Notes: generated by a model from the sequence alone, not told the origin. A stretch of 56,517 nucleotides of DNA from Flavisphingomonas formosensis (GCF_009755815.1 NZ_WRPK01000019.1:1-56517), one strand, 5' to 3'. Positions 1-9,086 are shown, counted from the first letter of the stretch. Translations and numbers: made by a program.

Positions 1-120
1 GCAAATCCTGTGAATAGGCTCGCGTCATCCTCTGCCGGCCTCCTGCCCAGCCAGCAGCTTGAATCATATTTCCAACCCTCACGGAATCCCCTCGATTCCG
101 TCCGTTCGCAACCCGCTCTA
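1..120 (-). mobile_element. End of an IS630-like element with transposase start
   Basis: On the minus strand an ATG at 28-26 begins a frame reading MTRAYSQDL that runs off the window edge. That start resembles IS630-family transposases, which often begin MTRA-S-DLR. Upstream of it lies a short palindrome, ACGGAATC at 81-88 against GATTCCGT at 94-101. The element appears to end at the CTAG at 118-121; IS630/Tc1-like elements insert at TA, often inside CTAG. Only nine codons are visible, so the family call is an inference from the N-terminus and the terminal structure. No other gene is visible between 121 and queE. Confidence 0.5.
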
Positions 121-205
121 GTACGATCGCGTAGAGCATCGTCATCGCAGCCCTCCCATGAGCGCTACTTTAAGCCTTCTCCCACATGAGCGAGAAGGGC
201 CATGC

Positions 206-853
206 TCAACGAAGCCCCAACACCTTGTGCGTCTGGGTGGACAGCCGCCAGCGCGGATGGGCGAGGACGAAATCGATCGCAGCCAGCCGGTTTTGAGCGA
301 AGACCGGCGAATCCATCGGCGAGACGAGCAAGTGGGCAAAGTCCCAGCTCTCCATTTCCACAGGATCGATTCCTGCCTGCGGCCAGACCAGCTTGAGCTC
401 GTTGCCGCTGCGCTGGACGATCTCGGTGCCCGCCTTGGGGCTGACACAGATCCAGTCGATCCCGTCGGCCACAGCAAATGTACCGTTTGTTTCGATCGCA
501 ATCTCGAAGCCGAGCGCCTTGAGCGCCGTGACCAACGCCGCATCCACCTGCAGCATGGGCTCGCCCCCGGTCAGCACGACGAAAGCGCGCTCCGTCAGCT
601 CGGCAAGATCGCGATCCCACAGCGCGCGCGCACGTTCGGCAAGACTCTCCGCATCCGCGAAGCGGCCTCCACCATCTCCGTCGATGCCGACGAAATCGGT
701 ATCGCAGAAGGTGCATTCCGCGCGGCGCCGATCCTGTTCGCGGCCCGTCCAGAGGTTACAGCCAGCGAAGCGGATGAAGACCGCCCGGCGGCCGACCTGC
801 ATGCCTTCGCCCTGCAGCGTCAGGAACATTTCCTTGACGGCATAGGATGTCAT
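206..853 (-). CDS. queE: 7-carboxy-7-deazaguanine synthase QueE
   Basis: This radical SAM enzyme converts 6-carboxy-tetrahydropterin to 7-carboxy-7-deazaguanine in the preQ0/queuosine pathway in the cytoplasm. The 215-residue protein starts [10 protein letters not shown]. Its cluster cysteines are C32, C47 and C50, giving a CX14CX2C spacing rather than the usual CX3CX2C; this expanded loop is known from some QueE enzymes such as that of Burkholderia multivorans. A GGEP motif (96-99) binds S-adenosylmethionine. The ATG at 853 was chosen because it overlaps the queC stop by one base (TGATG), which implies translational coupling. A longer in-frame start inside queC adds residues with no family match. 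Confidence 0.93.
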   Translation of the reverse strand: MTSYAVKEMFLTLQGEGMQVGRRAVFIRFAGCNLWTGREQDRRRAECTFCDTDFVGIDGDGGGRFADAESLAERARALWDRDLAELTERAFVVLTGGEPMLQVDAALVTALKALGFEIAIETNGTFAVADGIDWICVSPKAGTEIVQRSGNELKLVWPQAGIDPVEMESWDFAHLLVSPMDSPVFAQNRLAAIDFVLAHPRWRLSTQTHKVLGLR

Positions 854-1554
854 CAGGGCCGCACCGCATAACGCGTTGGATCCGGCAGACCTGCTTCCTC
901 GAAGCCCTTGGCGCGCAGCCGGCAACTGTCGCACAGGCCGCAATGGGCGCCATCCGGCGCCGGATCGTAGCAGGACCAGCTCATCCCGGCATCGAGCCCG
1001 AGCCGCGCCGCCTCGCGCACGATATCCGCCTTGCTCATATATTGCAGCGGTGTCTCGATGGTGAAGCGGCTACCCTCGACACCCGCCTTGGTGGCGAGAT
1101 CCGCCATCGTCTGAAAAGCCGCGATGAATTCCGGCCGGCAGTCGGGATAGCCCGAATAATCGAGCGCGTTGACGCCGATATAGATATGGCTCGCGCCGAC
1201 CGCTTCCGCCCAGCCAAGCGCCAGCGACAGGAAGATGGTGTTGCGGGCCGGCACATAGGTGACGGGGATGCCGTCGCCCACTCCCTCCTTCGGCACGTCG
1301 ATCGCATCCGTCAGCGAGGAACCGCCAAAGGCGCGCAGGTCGATCGGCAGCACGACGTGCCGCTCGGCACCGAGCAGGGCAGCGATGCGGCGGGCAGCGG
1401 CCAGCTCGATCAGATGCCGCTGGTTGTAGTTGATGGTGAGCGCGAAGAGGCGGTGGCCGCGCTCTCGCGCGATCGCCGCCGCCACCATCGAGTCGAGGCC
1501 GCCGGAGATCAGCGCAACTGCCGATTCCGGGCCTGAATTTACGGGAGTCGTCAT
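853..1554 (-). CDS. queC: 7-cyano-7-deazaguanine synthase QueC
   Basis: QueC uses ATP and ammonia to turn 7-carboxy-7-deazaguanine into preQ0, the step directly after QueE. The 233-residue product shows the PP-loop SGGLDS at residues 17-22 and a C-terminal zinc site made by C195, C205, C208 and C211. The ATG at 1554 (MTTPVNSG) places the PP-loop at the usual distance from the N-terminus; an upstream in-frame ATG would add 12 residues. It is the first gene of a two-gene operon with queE. queD and queF are not in the window. Confidence 0.95.
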   Translation of the reverse strand: MTTPVNSGPESAVALISGGLDSMVAAAIARERGHRLFALTINYNQRHLIELAAARRIAALLGAERHVVLPIDLRAFGGSSLTDAIDVPKEGVGDGIPVTYVPARNTIFLSLALGWAEAVGASHIYIGVNALDYSGYPDCRPEFIAAFQTMADLATKAGVEGSRFTIETPLQYMSKADIVREAARLGLDAGMSWSCYDPAPDGAHCGLCDSCRLRAKGFEEAGLPDPTRYAVRP

Positions 1555-1602
1555 GGGTTCGCGGCTAGACGCGCCAAGCCCAGGGTGCAAGGCTGAGCAC
1601 CT

Positions 1603-1631
1603 AAAAAGCGGGCCGCCCGATAGAGCGGCCC
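1603..1631 (-). terminator. Rho-independent terminator of the YpfJ-like gene
   Basis: A perfect 7-bp stem (GGGCCGC at 1610-1616 pairing with GCGGCCC at 1625-1631) has an 8-nt loop. On the minus strand it is followed by a run of five T (1603-1607). It lies downstream of the metallopeptidase gene that ends at 1755 and upstream of queC, so it separates the two minus-strand units. Confidence 0.75.
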
Positions 1632-1754
1632 GAGAAGGCCAAATGGCCTGCTAAGGGAGAAGATGTGCCCACGAGCCGGCACGGCCTCATCTATAGTCCC
1701 GCGGGGTAAACTTCTCCTGAACGACGAGAAGGCGCCGCCTGTCGGAGCTTCGTG

Positions 1755-2639
1755 TCAGCCGAGATCGCGCGTGTTGAACGTGTCGCACTGCGCCGGATCC
1801 CCGGTGTCGAGCCCCTGGCGGAGCCATTTCATCCGTTCGGCCGAGCTGCCATGGGTGAAGCTGTCCGGCACGGGCACCTGTCCGGCGCTTTTCTGCAGCG
1901 TGTCGTCTCCGATGGCGTTGGCAGCCTTCAGCCCCTCCTCGATATCGCCCGCCTCGAGCAGGCCGGTCTGTTTGGCCCACACGCCAGCATAGCAATCCGC
2001 CTGTAGTTCGATGCGGACCTGCAGCGCATTGCCCTGCGCCTCGCTCACGCTCTGCTGCCTGCGGTTCACATCTCCCAGCGTGCCAAGCAGATCCTGGACA
2101 TGGTGCCCGACCTCATGTGCGATCACATAGGCCTGGGCGAAATCGCCGGGCGCCCCGAAACGCTGGCGCAGCTCGTCATAGAAGCTGGTGTCGAGATAGA
2201 CCTTCTTGTCCTGTGGGCAGTAGAAAGGCCCCATCGCCGATTGCGCTGCACCGCAGCCGGAGATGCCGTTCTGCGAATAGAAGACCAGCGTGGTAGGCTC
2301 ATATTGCTTGCCCTCCTGCTGGAATATCTTGCCCCAGGTCCTCTCGGTGGATCCCAGCACCTTCAACGACCAATGCTGCACCTGGTTCAGCTGGCTTGCA
2401 TCGTGGCTCGACGGCGCGCCCTGCTGTGTCGGCGCGATCTGCCCGCCGCCGATCAGGCTGAGCGGATTGACACCCATGACCATCAGCACGACGAGCAAGA
2501 CGACGATGCCGCCGCAGCCGAACCGGCTGCCGATCAGCGGCAGAAGCAGGCCCAGCATGTTGCCGCCGCCGCCGAAACCGCCGCCTCCGCCACGCTGGAC
2601 CTCGAAATTGGAGCTTTCCTGTTCGTCGTCGAGCCGCAT
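1755..2639 (-). CDS. Neutral zinc metallopeptidase, YpfJ family
   Basis: This is a membrane-anchored predicted zinc peptidase (Pfam Zn_peptidase, the E. coli YpfJ family); the substrate is unknown for the family. The 294-residue protein has a short charged N-terminus, a glycine-rich stretch (17-26), one transmembrane segment near 43-58 and the catalytic HEVGH at 175-179. A later ELQADCYAGVWA block supplies the third zinc ligand region. The length is typical of the family. It is monocistronic, with a clear terminator downstream. Confidence 0.88.
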   Translation of the reverse strand: MRLDDEQESSNFEVQRGGGGGFGGGGNMLGLLLPLIGSRFGCGGIVVLLVVLMVMGVNPLSLIGGGQIAPTQQGAPSSHDASQLNQVQHWSLKVLGSTERTWGKIFQQEGKQYEPTTLVFYSQNGISGCGAAQSAMGPFYCPQDKKVYLDTSFYDELRQRFGAPGDFAQAYVIAHEVGHHVQDLLGTLGDVNRRQQSVSEAQGNALQVRIELQADCYAGVWAKQTGLLEAGDIEEGLKAANAIGDDTLQKSAGQVPVPDSFTHGSSAERMKWLRQGLDTGDPAQCDTFNTRDLG

Positions 2640-2767
2640 GCGTTTCGTCCCTGCCTGTCCCGCACGATTAATGCGCTCGCACCATCATGGTTGCAATCCA
2701 CGCCACCGGATATGAAATCGCTGTCAGGAGCTTGATGCAGCGCAGCAAGACGACCAGATAGGCTGCG

Positions 2768-3910
2768 ATGGCACGCCGCGAGTCGACCTCCACAGACCCC
2801 CTTCCACTACCAGACGAAGTCGTATTGGTGCTCCAGGGCGGCGGCGCCCTCGGCAGTTACCAAGCTGGCGTGTATGAGGCGCTTTCCGAAGTCGACATCC
2901 AGATCGATCGCGTCGCCGGCATCTCGATCGGCGCGGTCAATAGCGCCATCATCGCAGGCAATCCGCCGGAACGCCGAGTCGAACGGCTACGTGCCTTCTG
3001 GGAGCGGATGACCTCGGCACTACCCAGCTTCCCGATCTGGCCCAACGATCAGGTGCGCGAGTTCGTGCACGAATGGTCGGCGGGCTTCGTCGCCACGGTG
3101 GGCGTGCCGGGCTTCTTCCATCCCCGCCTCATCCCGGCGCCCTTCGCCATGCCGGGGACCGACGATGCCCTGAGCTTCTATGACTCCAGCGCGCTGGCCG
3201 ACACGCTGAACGAGCTGGTCGATTGGAACCTGCTCAATGACGGGCCGGTGCGCCTGTCCGTCGGCGCGGTCGATGTCGAGACCGGCAATTTCGACTATTT
3301 CGATACGCGCGGCCCGCGCAAGCACCGGATCGACGCGCGCCACATCATGGCTTCGGGCGCCCTGCCGCCGGGGCTTCCCCCCGTCGAGATCGACAAGCGG
3401 CTATGGTGGGACGGCGGCCTCGTCTCCAACACGCCGCTGGGCGAGGTGATCGCAGATCAGCGCGAGGACATGCTCGTCTTCCAGGTCGATCTCTTCTCTT
3501 CGGTCAACCAAGCACCGCGCACGATCAACGACGTCATCGCCCGCGCCAAGGAGATCCAGTTCTCCAGCCGTACGCGCCAGATCACCGACCAGCTGATGAA
3601 GCAGCGGGCCGAGCATGCCGCGATCGCTCGCCTGCTGGCCAAGCTGCCGCCAGACTTCGACCAGGATCCCGACGTCGCCGAGTTGCGCTGCATCGCCAGC
3701 GAATATGCGCTCAACATCGTCCACCTGATCTATCGCGCCAATGCGTGGGAAGGCGGCTCGCGCGATTTCGAATTCTCGCGCCGCACGATGCAGGAACATT
3801 GGGCCGCCGGACGGAGCGCCGTGGAGGCCACGATCAGCCGCTCCGGCCTGCTCGCGCGAAATATCATCGACGGCCGGTCGGCCACCTTCGATCTCACCAA
3901 CCACCGCTAG
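2768..3910 (+). CDS. Patatin-like phospholipase/acyl hydrolase
   Basis: Patatin proteins are serine acyl hydrolases with a Ser-Asp dyad. The 380-residue protein shows the oxyanion glycine motif GGGALG at 24-29, the nucleophile elbow GISIG at 51-55 (Ser53) and the DGG motif near residue 215 that supplies the catalytic Asp. The C-terminal third matches the extra domain found on alphaproteobacterial patatins of this class. No signal peptide is visible. It ends 17 nt before the 3-hydroxybutyrate dehydrogenase start, so the two are probably co-transcribed. That pairing suggests a role in poly- or oligo-hydroxybutyrate turnover, which is an inference. Confidence 0.9.
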   Translation: MARRESTSTDPLPLPDEVVLVLQGGGALGSYQAGVYEALSEVDIQIDRVAGISIGAVNSAIIAGNPPERRVERLRAFWERMTSALPSFPIWPNDQVREFVHEWSAGFVATVGVPGFFHPRLIPAPFAMPGTDDALSFYDSSALADTLNELVDWNLLNDGPVRLSVGAVDVETGNFDYFDTRGPRKHRIDARHIMASGALPPGLPPVEIDKRLWWDGGLVSNTPLGEVIADQREDMLVFQVDLFSSVNQAPRTINDVIARAKEIQFSSRTRQITDQLMKQRAEHAAIARLLAKLPPDFDQDPDVAELRCIASEYALNIVHLIYRANAWEGGSRDFEFSRRTMQEHWAAGRSAVEATISRSGLLARNIIDGRSATFDLTNHR

Positions 3911-3927
3911 TGCAGAGGAGAAATCCC

Positions 3928-4713
3928 ATGTTCCTCACGGGAAAGACCGCCCTGATCACCGGATCGACCTCGGGCATCGGCCTCGCCTACGCCAAGGCGC
4001 TCGCCGCCGAGGGCGCGAACATCGTCATCAACGGCTTCGGCGATGCGGACGCGATCGAGAAGGAGCGCGTCGGACTGGAAGGCATCAGCGGCGCCAAGGC
4101 GCTCTACAGCGGCCATGACCTCACCAAGGTCGACCAGATCGAGGCGATGATGCAGGAGGCAACGGATACGTTCGGCGGCGTCGACATCCTGATCAACAAT
4201 GCCGGCATGCAGCATGTCGCGCCGGTGGAGGAGTTTCCGGTCGACAAGTGGAACCTGATCATCGCGCTGAACCTCAATTCGGCGTTCCACACCACACGCC
4301 TCGCCGTGCCTTATATGAAGTCCAGGAAATGGGGCCGGATCATCCAGACCGCTTCGGCTCATTCGCTCACCGCCTCGCCCTTCAAGTCGGCCTATGTCAC
4401 CGCCAAGCACGGCCTGGCCGGCTTCACCAAGACAGTGGCGCTGGAAACCGCGACCTTCGGCATCACCGCCAACTGCATCTCGCCCGGCTATGTCTGGACG
4501 CCGCTGGTCGAGAACCAGATCCCGGACACGATGAAGGCGCGGGGCATGACGCGCGAGCAGGTGATGAACGACGTGCTGCTCGCCGGCCAGCCGACCAAGC
4601 AGTTCGTGACGGTCGAGCAGGTCGCGGCCATGGCGGTATTCCTCTGCCGCGACGAGGCGAGCAACATCACCGGCGCCAACATGTCGATCGACGGCGGCTG
4701 GACCGCGCAATAA
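3928..4713 (+). CDS. bdhA: 3-hydroxybutyrate dehydrogenase (SDR)
   Basis: This enzyme oxidises (R)-3-hydroxybutyrate to acetoacetate with NAD. The 261-residue SDR has the cofactor glycine motif TGSTSGIG near 11-18, the NNAG motif and a YxxxK pair (YVTAK near 155). The AGMQHVAPVEEFP segment and the substrate loop with WTPLVENQIP are characteristic of bacterial 3-hydroxybutyrate dehydrogenases. A good ribosome binding site (AGAGGAG, 3914-3920) precedes the ATG at 3928. It lies in a likely operon with the upstream patatin gene. Confidence 0.9.
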   Translation: MFLTGKTALITGSTSGIGLAYAKALAAEGANIVINGFGDADAIEKERVGLEGISGAKALYSGHDLTKVDQIEAMMQEATDTFGGVDILINNAGMQHVAPVEEFPVDKWNLIIALNLNSAFHTTRLAVPYMKSRKWGRIIQTASAHSLTASPFKSAYVTAKHGLAGFTKTVALETATFGITANCISPGYVWTPLVENQIPDTMKARGMTREQVMNDVLLAGQPTKQFVTVEQVAAMAVFLCRDEASNITGANMSIDGGWTAQ

Positions 4714-4828
4714 GCCTTTACGCTCGGCCGCCGGAACGGCCGAATTATCGAAGAGACCTGCGTCACGCTTTGGGTGGAGACGCAAAGCGCTTCCACTCAA
4801 AACGATCAGGCTCTAGCCTGTGCCTCCT

Positions 4829-5467
4829 ATGCGGATCGCCTTTACCTGGTTCACCGGCTGCGCTGCAGTGATGCTGCTCGGCGCCTGCAGCCATCATTCC
4901 ACTCCGGCCTGCGCCAGCGATGCCGCACAAATGCGCCATTGGCGATCGATCGCGAGCGAGAATGACCGCGGCCGCCTGCGCGATTGGCGCAAGGCATGGA
5001 TCGAAGCGCTGGACAAAGCACGCCAGGGCGGCCGCGACGCCGATATCACGCGCGAAGGTGACATGCTGGTGCCGGATCTTGCCCTGTCGGATCCGTTGCC
5101 GCCGGCCGGCAACTATCTCTGCCGGATGGTCAAGCTCGGCGGCAAATGGTCCAACGTACCCGCCTATATCTCCTATCCGATCGCGCATTGCCGCGTCTCG
5201 CAGCGCGACGATGGTCTTCGCTTCACCAAGCTGGACGGGGCGCAGCGGCCGAAGGGGACCATCTACCCGGACAATAGCGCGCGCGGCATCTTCCTCGGCA
5301 CGATCGTGCTGAGCGACGAGCACAAGTCGCTTGGCTATAATCTGGATACGGATCGCGACATGGCGGGTATCGTACAGCGGGTCGGCGATCGCAAATGGCG
5401 CATCGCCTTTCCCTATCCTCATTGGGAATCGACCCTCGACGTACTGGAACTGACGCCGGCCGACTGA
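4829..5467 (+). CDS. DUF4893-type lipoprotein
   Basis: The product of about 212 residues begins MRIAFTWF and has a lipobox-like LLGAC near residues 16-20, so it is probably lipid-anchored in the envelope. The RLRDWRKAWIEALDKAR block and the closing WRIAFPYPHWES segment fit the DUF4893 family of sphingomonads and relatives. The function of the family is unknown. A GTG nine bases upstream is an alternative start. It stands alone between bdhA and a weakly coding stretch. Confidence 0.72.
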   Translation: MRIAFTWFTGCAAVMLLGACSHHSTPACASDAAQMRHWRSIASENDRGRLRDWRKAWIEALDKARQGGRDADITREGDMLVPDLALSDPLPPAGNYLCRMVKLGGKWSNVPAYISYPIAHCRVSQRDDGLRFTKLDGAQRPKGTIYPDNSARGIFLGTIVLSDEHKSLGYNLDTDRDMAGIVQRVGDRKWRIAFPYPHWESTLDVLELTPAD

Positions 5468-5522
5468 GCTTCCGGCCCGTAGCCGATTCGGCTATGCTGC
5501 TCCGCGGGACGTGGAGGGACGG

Positions 5523-5756
5523 ATGATCGGCTGGGCTGTCATGGGGCTTGCGCTGGGAAGCGTGCAGCCGGGTGATGAAATGCTTGCGCAAAACGCACGC
5601 TGCGTGCCCGTATTCACCCTGATGGGCGGGGACCTGCAGCAGCAACGGGGGCAACAACGCGTCCCTCTGCCAGGTGAAGCGCCGGCGGCCGGCGACCAGC
5701 AGCGCCGCGACGAGCGGCCACGTCTGCGGCCTTGCCTGCATCTCGCCAACGGCTGA
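5523..5756 (+). CDS. Possible small ORF, 77 aa, unknown
   Basis: The stretch 5468-5893 holds no recognisable gene. The best candidate is this small frame, starting MIGWAVMGLALG with a strong GGAGGG at 5513-5518. The first 12 residues are hydrophobic, but the rest is Gln/Arg-rich and matches no family I know. The minus-strand frames here are rich in Arg and Cys and look like shadows. It could be a short exported peptide or not a gene at all. Confidence 0.25.
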   Translation: MIGWAVMGLALGSVQPGDEMLAQNARCVPVFTLMGGDLQQQRGQQRVPLPGEAPAAGDQQRRDERPRLRPCLHLANG

Positions 5757-5893
5757 GAAATTGTCTGTAAGTCGCCTCCGGCAATGCCCGCCTGGGCCGG
5801 CACGGCAATTTTCAAACCGAATCTGATCCCTTTCTTCGCGAACCATTCTTCGGCAGGCTGCACGCCAACGGCTCTTCCGGGGGAAATTCACCG

Positions 5894-7207
5894 ATGAAAT
5901 CCTTGCTTTGCATGTCCCTGCTGGCCACGCTCGCGGCATCGCCCGCGCTGGCCGATCCGCTGTCCGATGCCGTCAAGGCTGACATGCCCTCGCTGATGAC
6001 CTGGTACCGCGATCTCCACGCCAATCCCGAGCTGAGCTTCGAAGAGGTGAAGACGTCCGCCAAGCTGGCGGCCGAGGCGAAGAAGCTCGGCTTCACCGTC
6101 ACCACCGGAGTCGGCAAGACCGGCGTCGTCGCCGTCCTGAAGAACGGCCCCGGCCCCACCCTGCTGCTGCGCACGGACATGGACGGGCTGCCGGTGCCGG
6201 AACAAACCGGACTGCCCTTCGCCAGCAAGGTGAAATCGCTTACCCGCGAAGGAATGGAAACGCCGGTGATGCATGCTTGCGGGCATGACACGCACATGTC
6301 GTCCTGGGTCGGCACCGCACGCCGGCTGGCCGCGATGAAGGATCAGTGGAGCGGCACGCTGGTCATGATCGCGCAGCCAGCCGAGGAGATCGGCTCCGGC
6401 GCCAAGGCGATGATCGACGACGGTCTCTATTCGCGCTTCCCGAAGCCCGATTATGCCATCGCCTTCCACGACGCGGCCAATCTGCCGGCCGGCGTGATCG
6501 GCTACACGGCCGGCTATGCGCTCGCCAATGTCGACAGCGTCGATCTCACCGTGCGCGGCCTCGGCGGCCACGGGGCCTACCCGCAGAACAGCAAGGACCC
6601 GATCGTGCTCGCCGCACGGATCGTCACCGCGCTGCAGACGCTGGTCTCGCGCGAGGTGACGCCGGGCCAGGCGGCCGTCGTGACCGTTGGCAGCTTCCAG
6701 GCAGGCGCCAAGCACAACATCATTCCGGACGAAGCACGGCTGATGCTCACCGTGCGCAGCTATACGCCCGAAGTGCGCAAGCTGCTGCTCGACGGCATCG
6801 CCCGCATCGCCAGGGGCGAAGCGATCGCGGCCGGAATACCGGAGGACCGCATGCCGGTGATCACGCTACGCGACGGCATGACGCCGGCCACCTTCAACAC
6901 GCAGCCGCTGACTGGGAAAATCGCCAGCGTGTTCACCGCCCGCTTCGGCAAGGATCGCGTCCAGGACGTGCCGGCAGCAATGGGTGGAGAGGATTTCAGC
7001 CAATATTATCTGGCGGACAAGGACGCGCAGGCCCTGATCTTCTGGGTCGGCGGCGTGCCGAAGGACAAGTGGGACGCCGCCAAGGGCGATACGTCCAAGC
7101 TGCCGTCGCTGCACAGCCCCTTCTGGGCCCCGGACGCGCCGGCGGTGATCGAGACGGCCACCGAGGCGATGACCACTGCAGCGCTTACCGTGCTCGCCAG
7201 GAAATAG
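5894..7207 (+). CDS. Exported M20-family amidohydrolase (hippurate hydrolase-like)
   Basis: M20D metallohydrolases cleave N-acyl amino acids and related amides with a di-metal centre. The 437-residue protein has a signal peptide (residues 1-20, cleavage after SPALA), so it acts in the periplasm. The motifs LLRTDMDGLPV, HACGHDTHMS and the PAEE pair that carry the metal ligands and general base are all present, as is the dimerisation-domain GGHGAYPQ. The start is the ATG at 5894. A strong terminator follows at 7275, indicating a monocistronic unit. The exact substrate is not readable. Confidence 0.88.
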   Translation: MKSLLCMSLLATLAASPALADPLSDAVKADMPSLMTWYRDLHANPELSFEEVKTSAKLAAEAKKLGFTVTTGVGKTGVVAVLKNGPGPTLLLRTDMDGLPVPEQTGLPFASKVKSLTREGMETPVMHACGHDTHMSSWVGTARRLAAMKDQWSGTLVMIAQPAEEIGSGAKAMIDDGLYSRFPKPDYAIAFHDAANLPAGVIGYTAGYALANVDSVDLTVRGLGGHGAYPQNSKDPIVLAARIVTALQTLVSREVTPGQAAVVTVGSFQAGAKHNIIPDEARLMLTVRSYTPEVRKLLLDGIARIARGEAIAAGIPEDRMPVITLRDGMTPATFNTQPLTGKIASVFTARFGKDRVQDVPAAMGGEDFSQYYLADKDAQALIFWVGGVPKDKWDAAKGDTSKLPSLHSPFWAPDAPAVIETATEAMTTAALTVLARK

Positions 7208-7274
7208 ACCGGATTTCCGCCGGAACGCGCTCGACATCGGCCATCGACGATCATGATCCGGCCCCGAACGACAA

Positions 7275-7312
7275 CGTCCGCCGGAGGCCTAGCCTCCGAC
7301 GGACGCCTTTTC
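7275..7312 (+). terminator. Rho-independent terminator after the M20 hydrolase
   Basis: A 13-bp stem with one mismatch (arms at 7275-7287 and 7293-7305) encloses a short loop and is followed by CCTTTTCC on the plus strand. It ends the transcript of the hydrolase that stops at 7207. Confidence 0.75.
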
Positions 7313-7336
7313 CTCCCCAGGAAAAGCCGGTTTGGC

Positions 7337-7489
7337 TCAGATCAGGCGACCGAGCCGATGATAGAGATTGGCGAACTTCACCGAATCCGGCGTGTCCTGC
7401 ACCTGCTTCAGATAATGCGCGACCGCTTGGCGGATGATCTGGAAATCTTCCGTCGAGAAGACGGCGCGGCTACGGGCGGGTTCTGTCAT
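7337..7489 (-). CDS. Conserved-looking small protein, 50 aa
   Basis: The 50-residue product starts MTEPARSRAVF and has a compact, non-repetitive sequence with FSTEDFQIIRQAV and a C-terminal YHRLGRLI. The even amino-acid composition and the lack of Arg/Cys bias argue that it is a real gene rather than a shadow. AGGAGACGTAGG precedes the ATG at 7489. It is divergent from the ScfR-like regulator. No family or function is recognised. Confidence 0.55.
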   Translation of the reverse strand: MTEPARSRAVFSTEDFQIIRQAVAHYLKQVQDTPDSVKFANLYHRLGRLI

Positions 7490-7694
7490 CCTACGTCTCC
7501 TGTTCAGCGCGGGCGCGCATCCGTTCAAAATTTACAAGTCCTGCTCATCGCGTGGCGATCAATGGCCGCTGCGAATGCACAGGATATGCGTCGGTTATGC
7601 TAAGCCATGCTATCCGGCTTAGGCCAACTTTCGTGTAATGCCGTTCGGGCTATGAGCCTTGCTTCTGTGAATATGTACGGATATTTACAAATCC

Positions 7695-9086
7695 ATGGCT
7701 GACCAGAAGATTTTCGCGGGCCATCGCCTGCGCCGCCTGCGCCGATCAAGCGGGCTCACCCAGGCGGCGATGGCCGAAACGCTCGGCGTCTCGCCCAGCT
7801 ATCTGAACCTGCTGGAGAGGAACCAGCGTCCCGTCACCGCCTCGCTGATGTTGCGCCTGTCCGACCGATTCGATTTCGATCCGCGGCTGCTTGTGGCGGA
7901 CGAGCCGGGCGGCGGTGCGGATGCACTGCGGCGGCGGCTTGCCGACCCGATGTTCGCCGATCTCGAAATAGACCGGACCGAGGTGGAGGAGTGGCTGGCA
8001 GCGGCCCCCGGCGGCGCGGAAGCCTTCGCCCGAGTGTTCGACCGGCTCGGAGCCGGTACCGGCGCAGGCGAAGCCGAGCGCGACGATGTGGTGTCGGTCG
8101 TCAAGCGCGAGATCGAGCGCTGGCGCAACCATTTCGCCGATCTCGACGCCGCGGCCGAAGCGCTGGCGGACGAGCTTCGGCTCGGCGCCGGCGATCTTTA
8201 CGGTGCCATCGCCGAGCGGCTGCGCGTGCGGCATCAGCTCACCATCCGTATCCTGCCGATCGAAGTGATGCCCGATCGCCTGCGCCGCCTGGATCTTCAT
8301 GCCCGGCAGCTGCAACTCGGGGAGATGCTCGATTCCGGCTCGCGCACCTTCCAGGCAGCCTTCCAGCTCGGTCAAATCGAGGCGCGGGGGGAGATCGATG
8401 CGCTGGTCGCCGGCGCAGCCTTCGGGGATCGCACCGCCGAACGGCTGTTCCGCCGCCATCTCGCCTCCTATTTCGCGGCGGCGGTGATGATGCCTTACGG
8501 CCGCTTCCTGCGCGCCTGCGAAAGCACCGGCTATGATCTCGAAGTGTTACAGCGACGGTTCGGCGCGGGATTCGAAATGATCGCCCACCGCCTGACCACG
8601 CTGCAACGGGTCGGTGCGCGCGGCCTGCCCTTCTTCATGATCCGCGTCGATCGCGCCGGCCAGTCGAGCAAGCGCTATGCCGGCGCCAGCACCTCGCCCA
8701 TGGTCGAATCGCCGGATCGCTGTCCGCTGTGGCGGCTGCACGACGCCTTCGACCGACCTGGAACGCTGATACGCCAGCTGGTCGAGCTGGAGGATGGCAG
8801 CCGCTGGTTCACCATCGCCCGCACCGTAACGCCGCAGGCCCGCTCCCCCGGCGGCGTCCGCGCGATCTTCTCGCTCGGGCTGGGTCTTGCCGCCGATCTG
8901 GCGACCCCGCTGGTCGATGCGCAAGGCATCGATCTGCGCGAAGGAGCGGCAACGCCGATCGGGCTCGGTTGCCGGCGCTGCACCCGGATCGACTGTATCC
9001 AGCGCGCCGCGCCGCCTGCAGGCCGCTCGCTCATGCTGAACGAGCGAGAGCGCGGCCTGACGCCTTTCAGTTTCGCGGTGGATTGA
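7695..9086 (+). CDS. XRE regulator of the ScfR/RamB family (short-chain acyl-CoA responsive)
   Basis: The 463-residue protein starts with an XRE helix-turn-helix (about 9-63, with GLTQAAMAETLGVSPSYL). A central IrrE-like region and a C-terminal DUF2083 region with several Cys (GCRRCTRIDCIQRA) follow. Relatives such as RamB and PrpC-type regulators control glyoxylate-cycle and methylcitrate genes in response to short-chain acyl-CoAs. No such target genes are in the window, so its local role is not evident. TTTACAAATCC just before the start codon repeats a motif found 153 bp upstream and may be an autoregulatory site. Confidence 0.82.
   Translation: MADQKIFAGHRLRRLRRSSGLTQAAMAETLGVSPSYLNLLERNQRPVTASLMLRLSDRFDFDPRLLVADEPGGGADALRRRLADPMFADLEIDRTEVEEWLAAAPGGAEAFARVFDRLGAGTGAGEAERDDVVSVVKREIERWRNHFADLDAAAEALADELRLGAGDLYGAIAERLRVRHQLTIRILPIEVMPDRLRRLDLHARQLQLGEMLDSGSRTFQAAFQLGQIEARGEIDALVAGAAFGDRTAERLFRRHLASYFAAAVMMPYGRFLRACESTGYDLEVLQRRFGAGFEMIAHRLTTLQRVGARGLPFFMIRVDRAGQSSKRYAGASTSPMVESPDRCPLWRLHDAFDRPGTLIRQLVELEDGSRWFTIARTVTPQARSPGGVRAIFSLGLGLAADLATPLVDAQGIDLREGAATPIGLGCRRCTRIDCIQRAAPPAGRSLMLNERERGLTPFSFAVD

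Noticed and set aside
158-871. Plus-strand frame of 237 codons over queE
   Set aside because: Antisense shadow of queE, which has clear radical SAM motifs.
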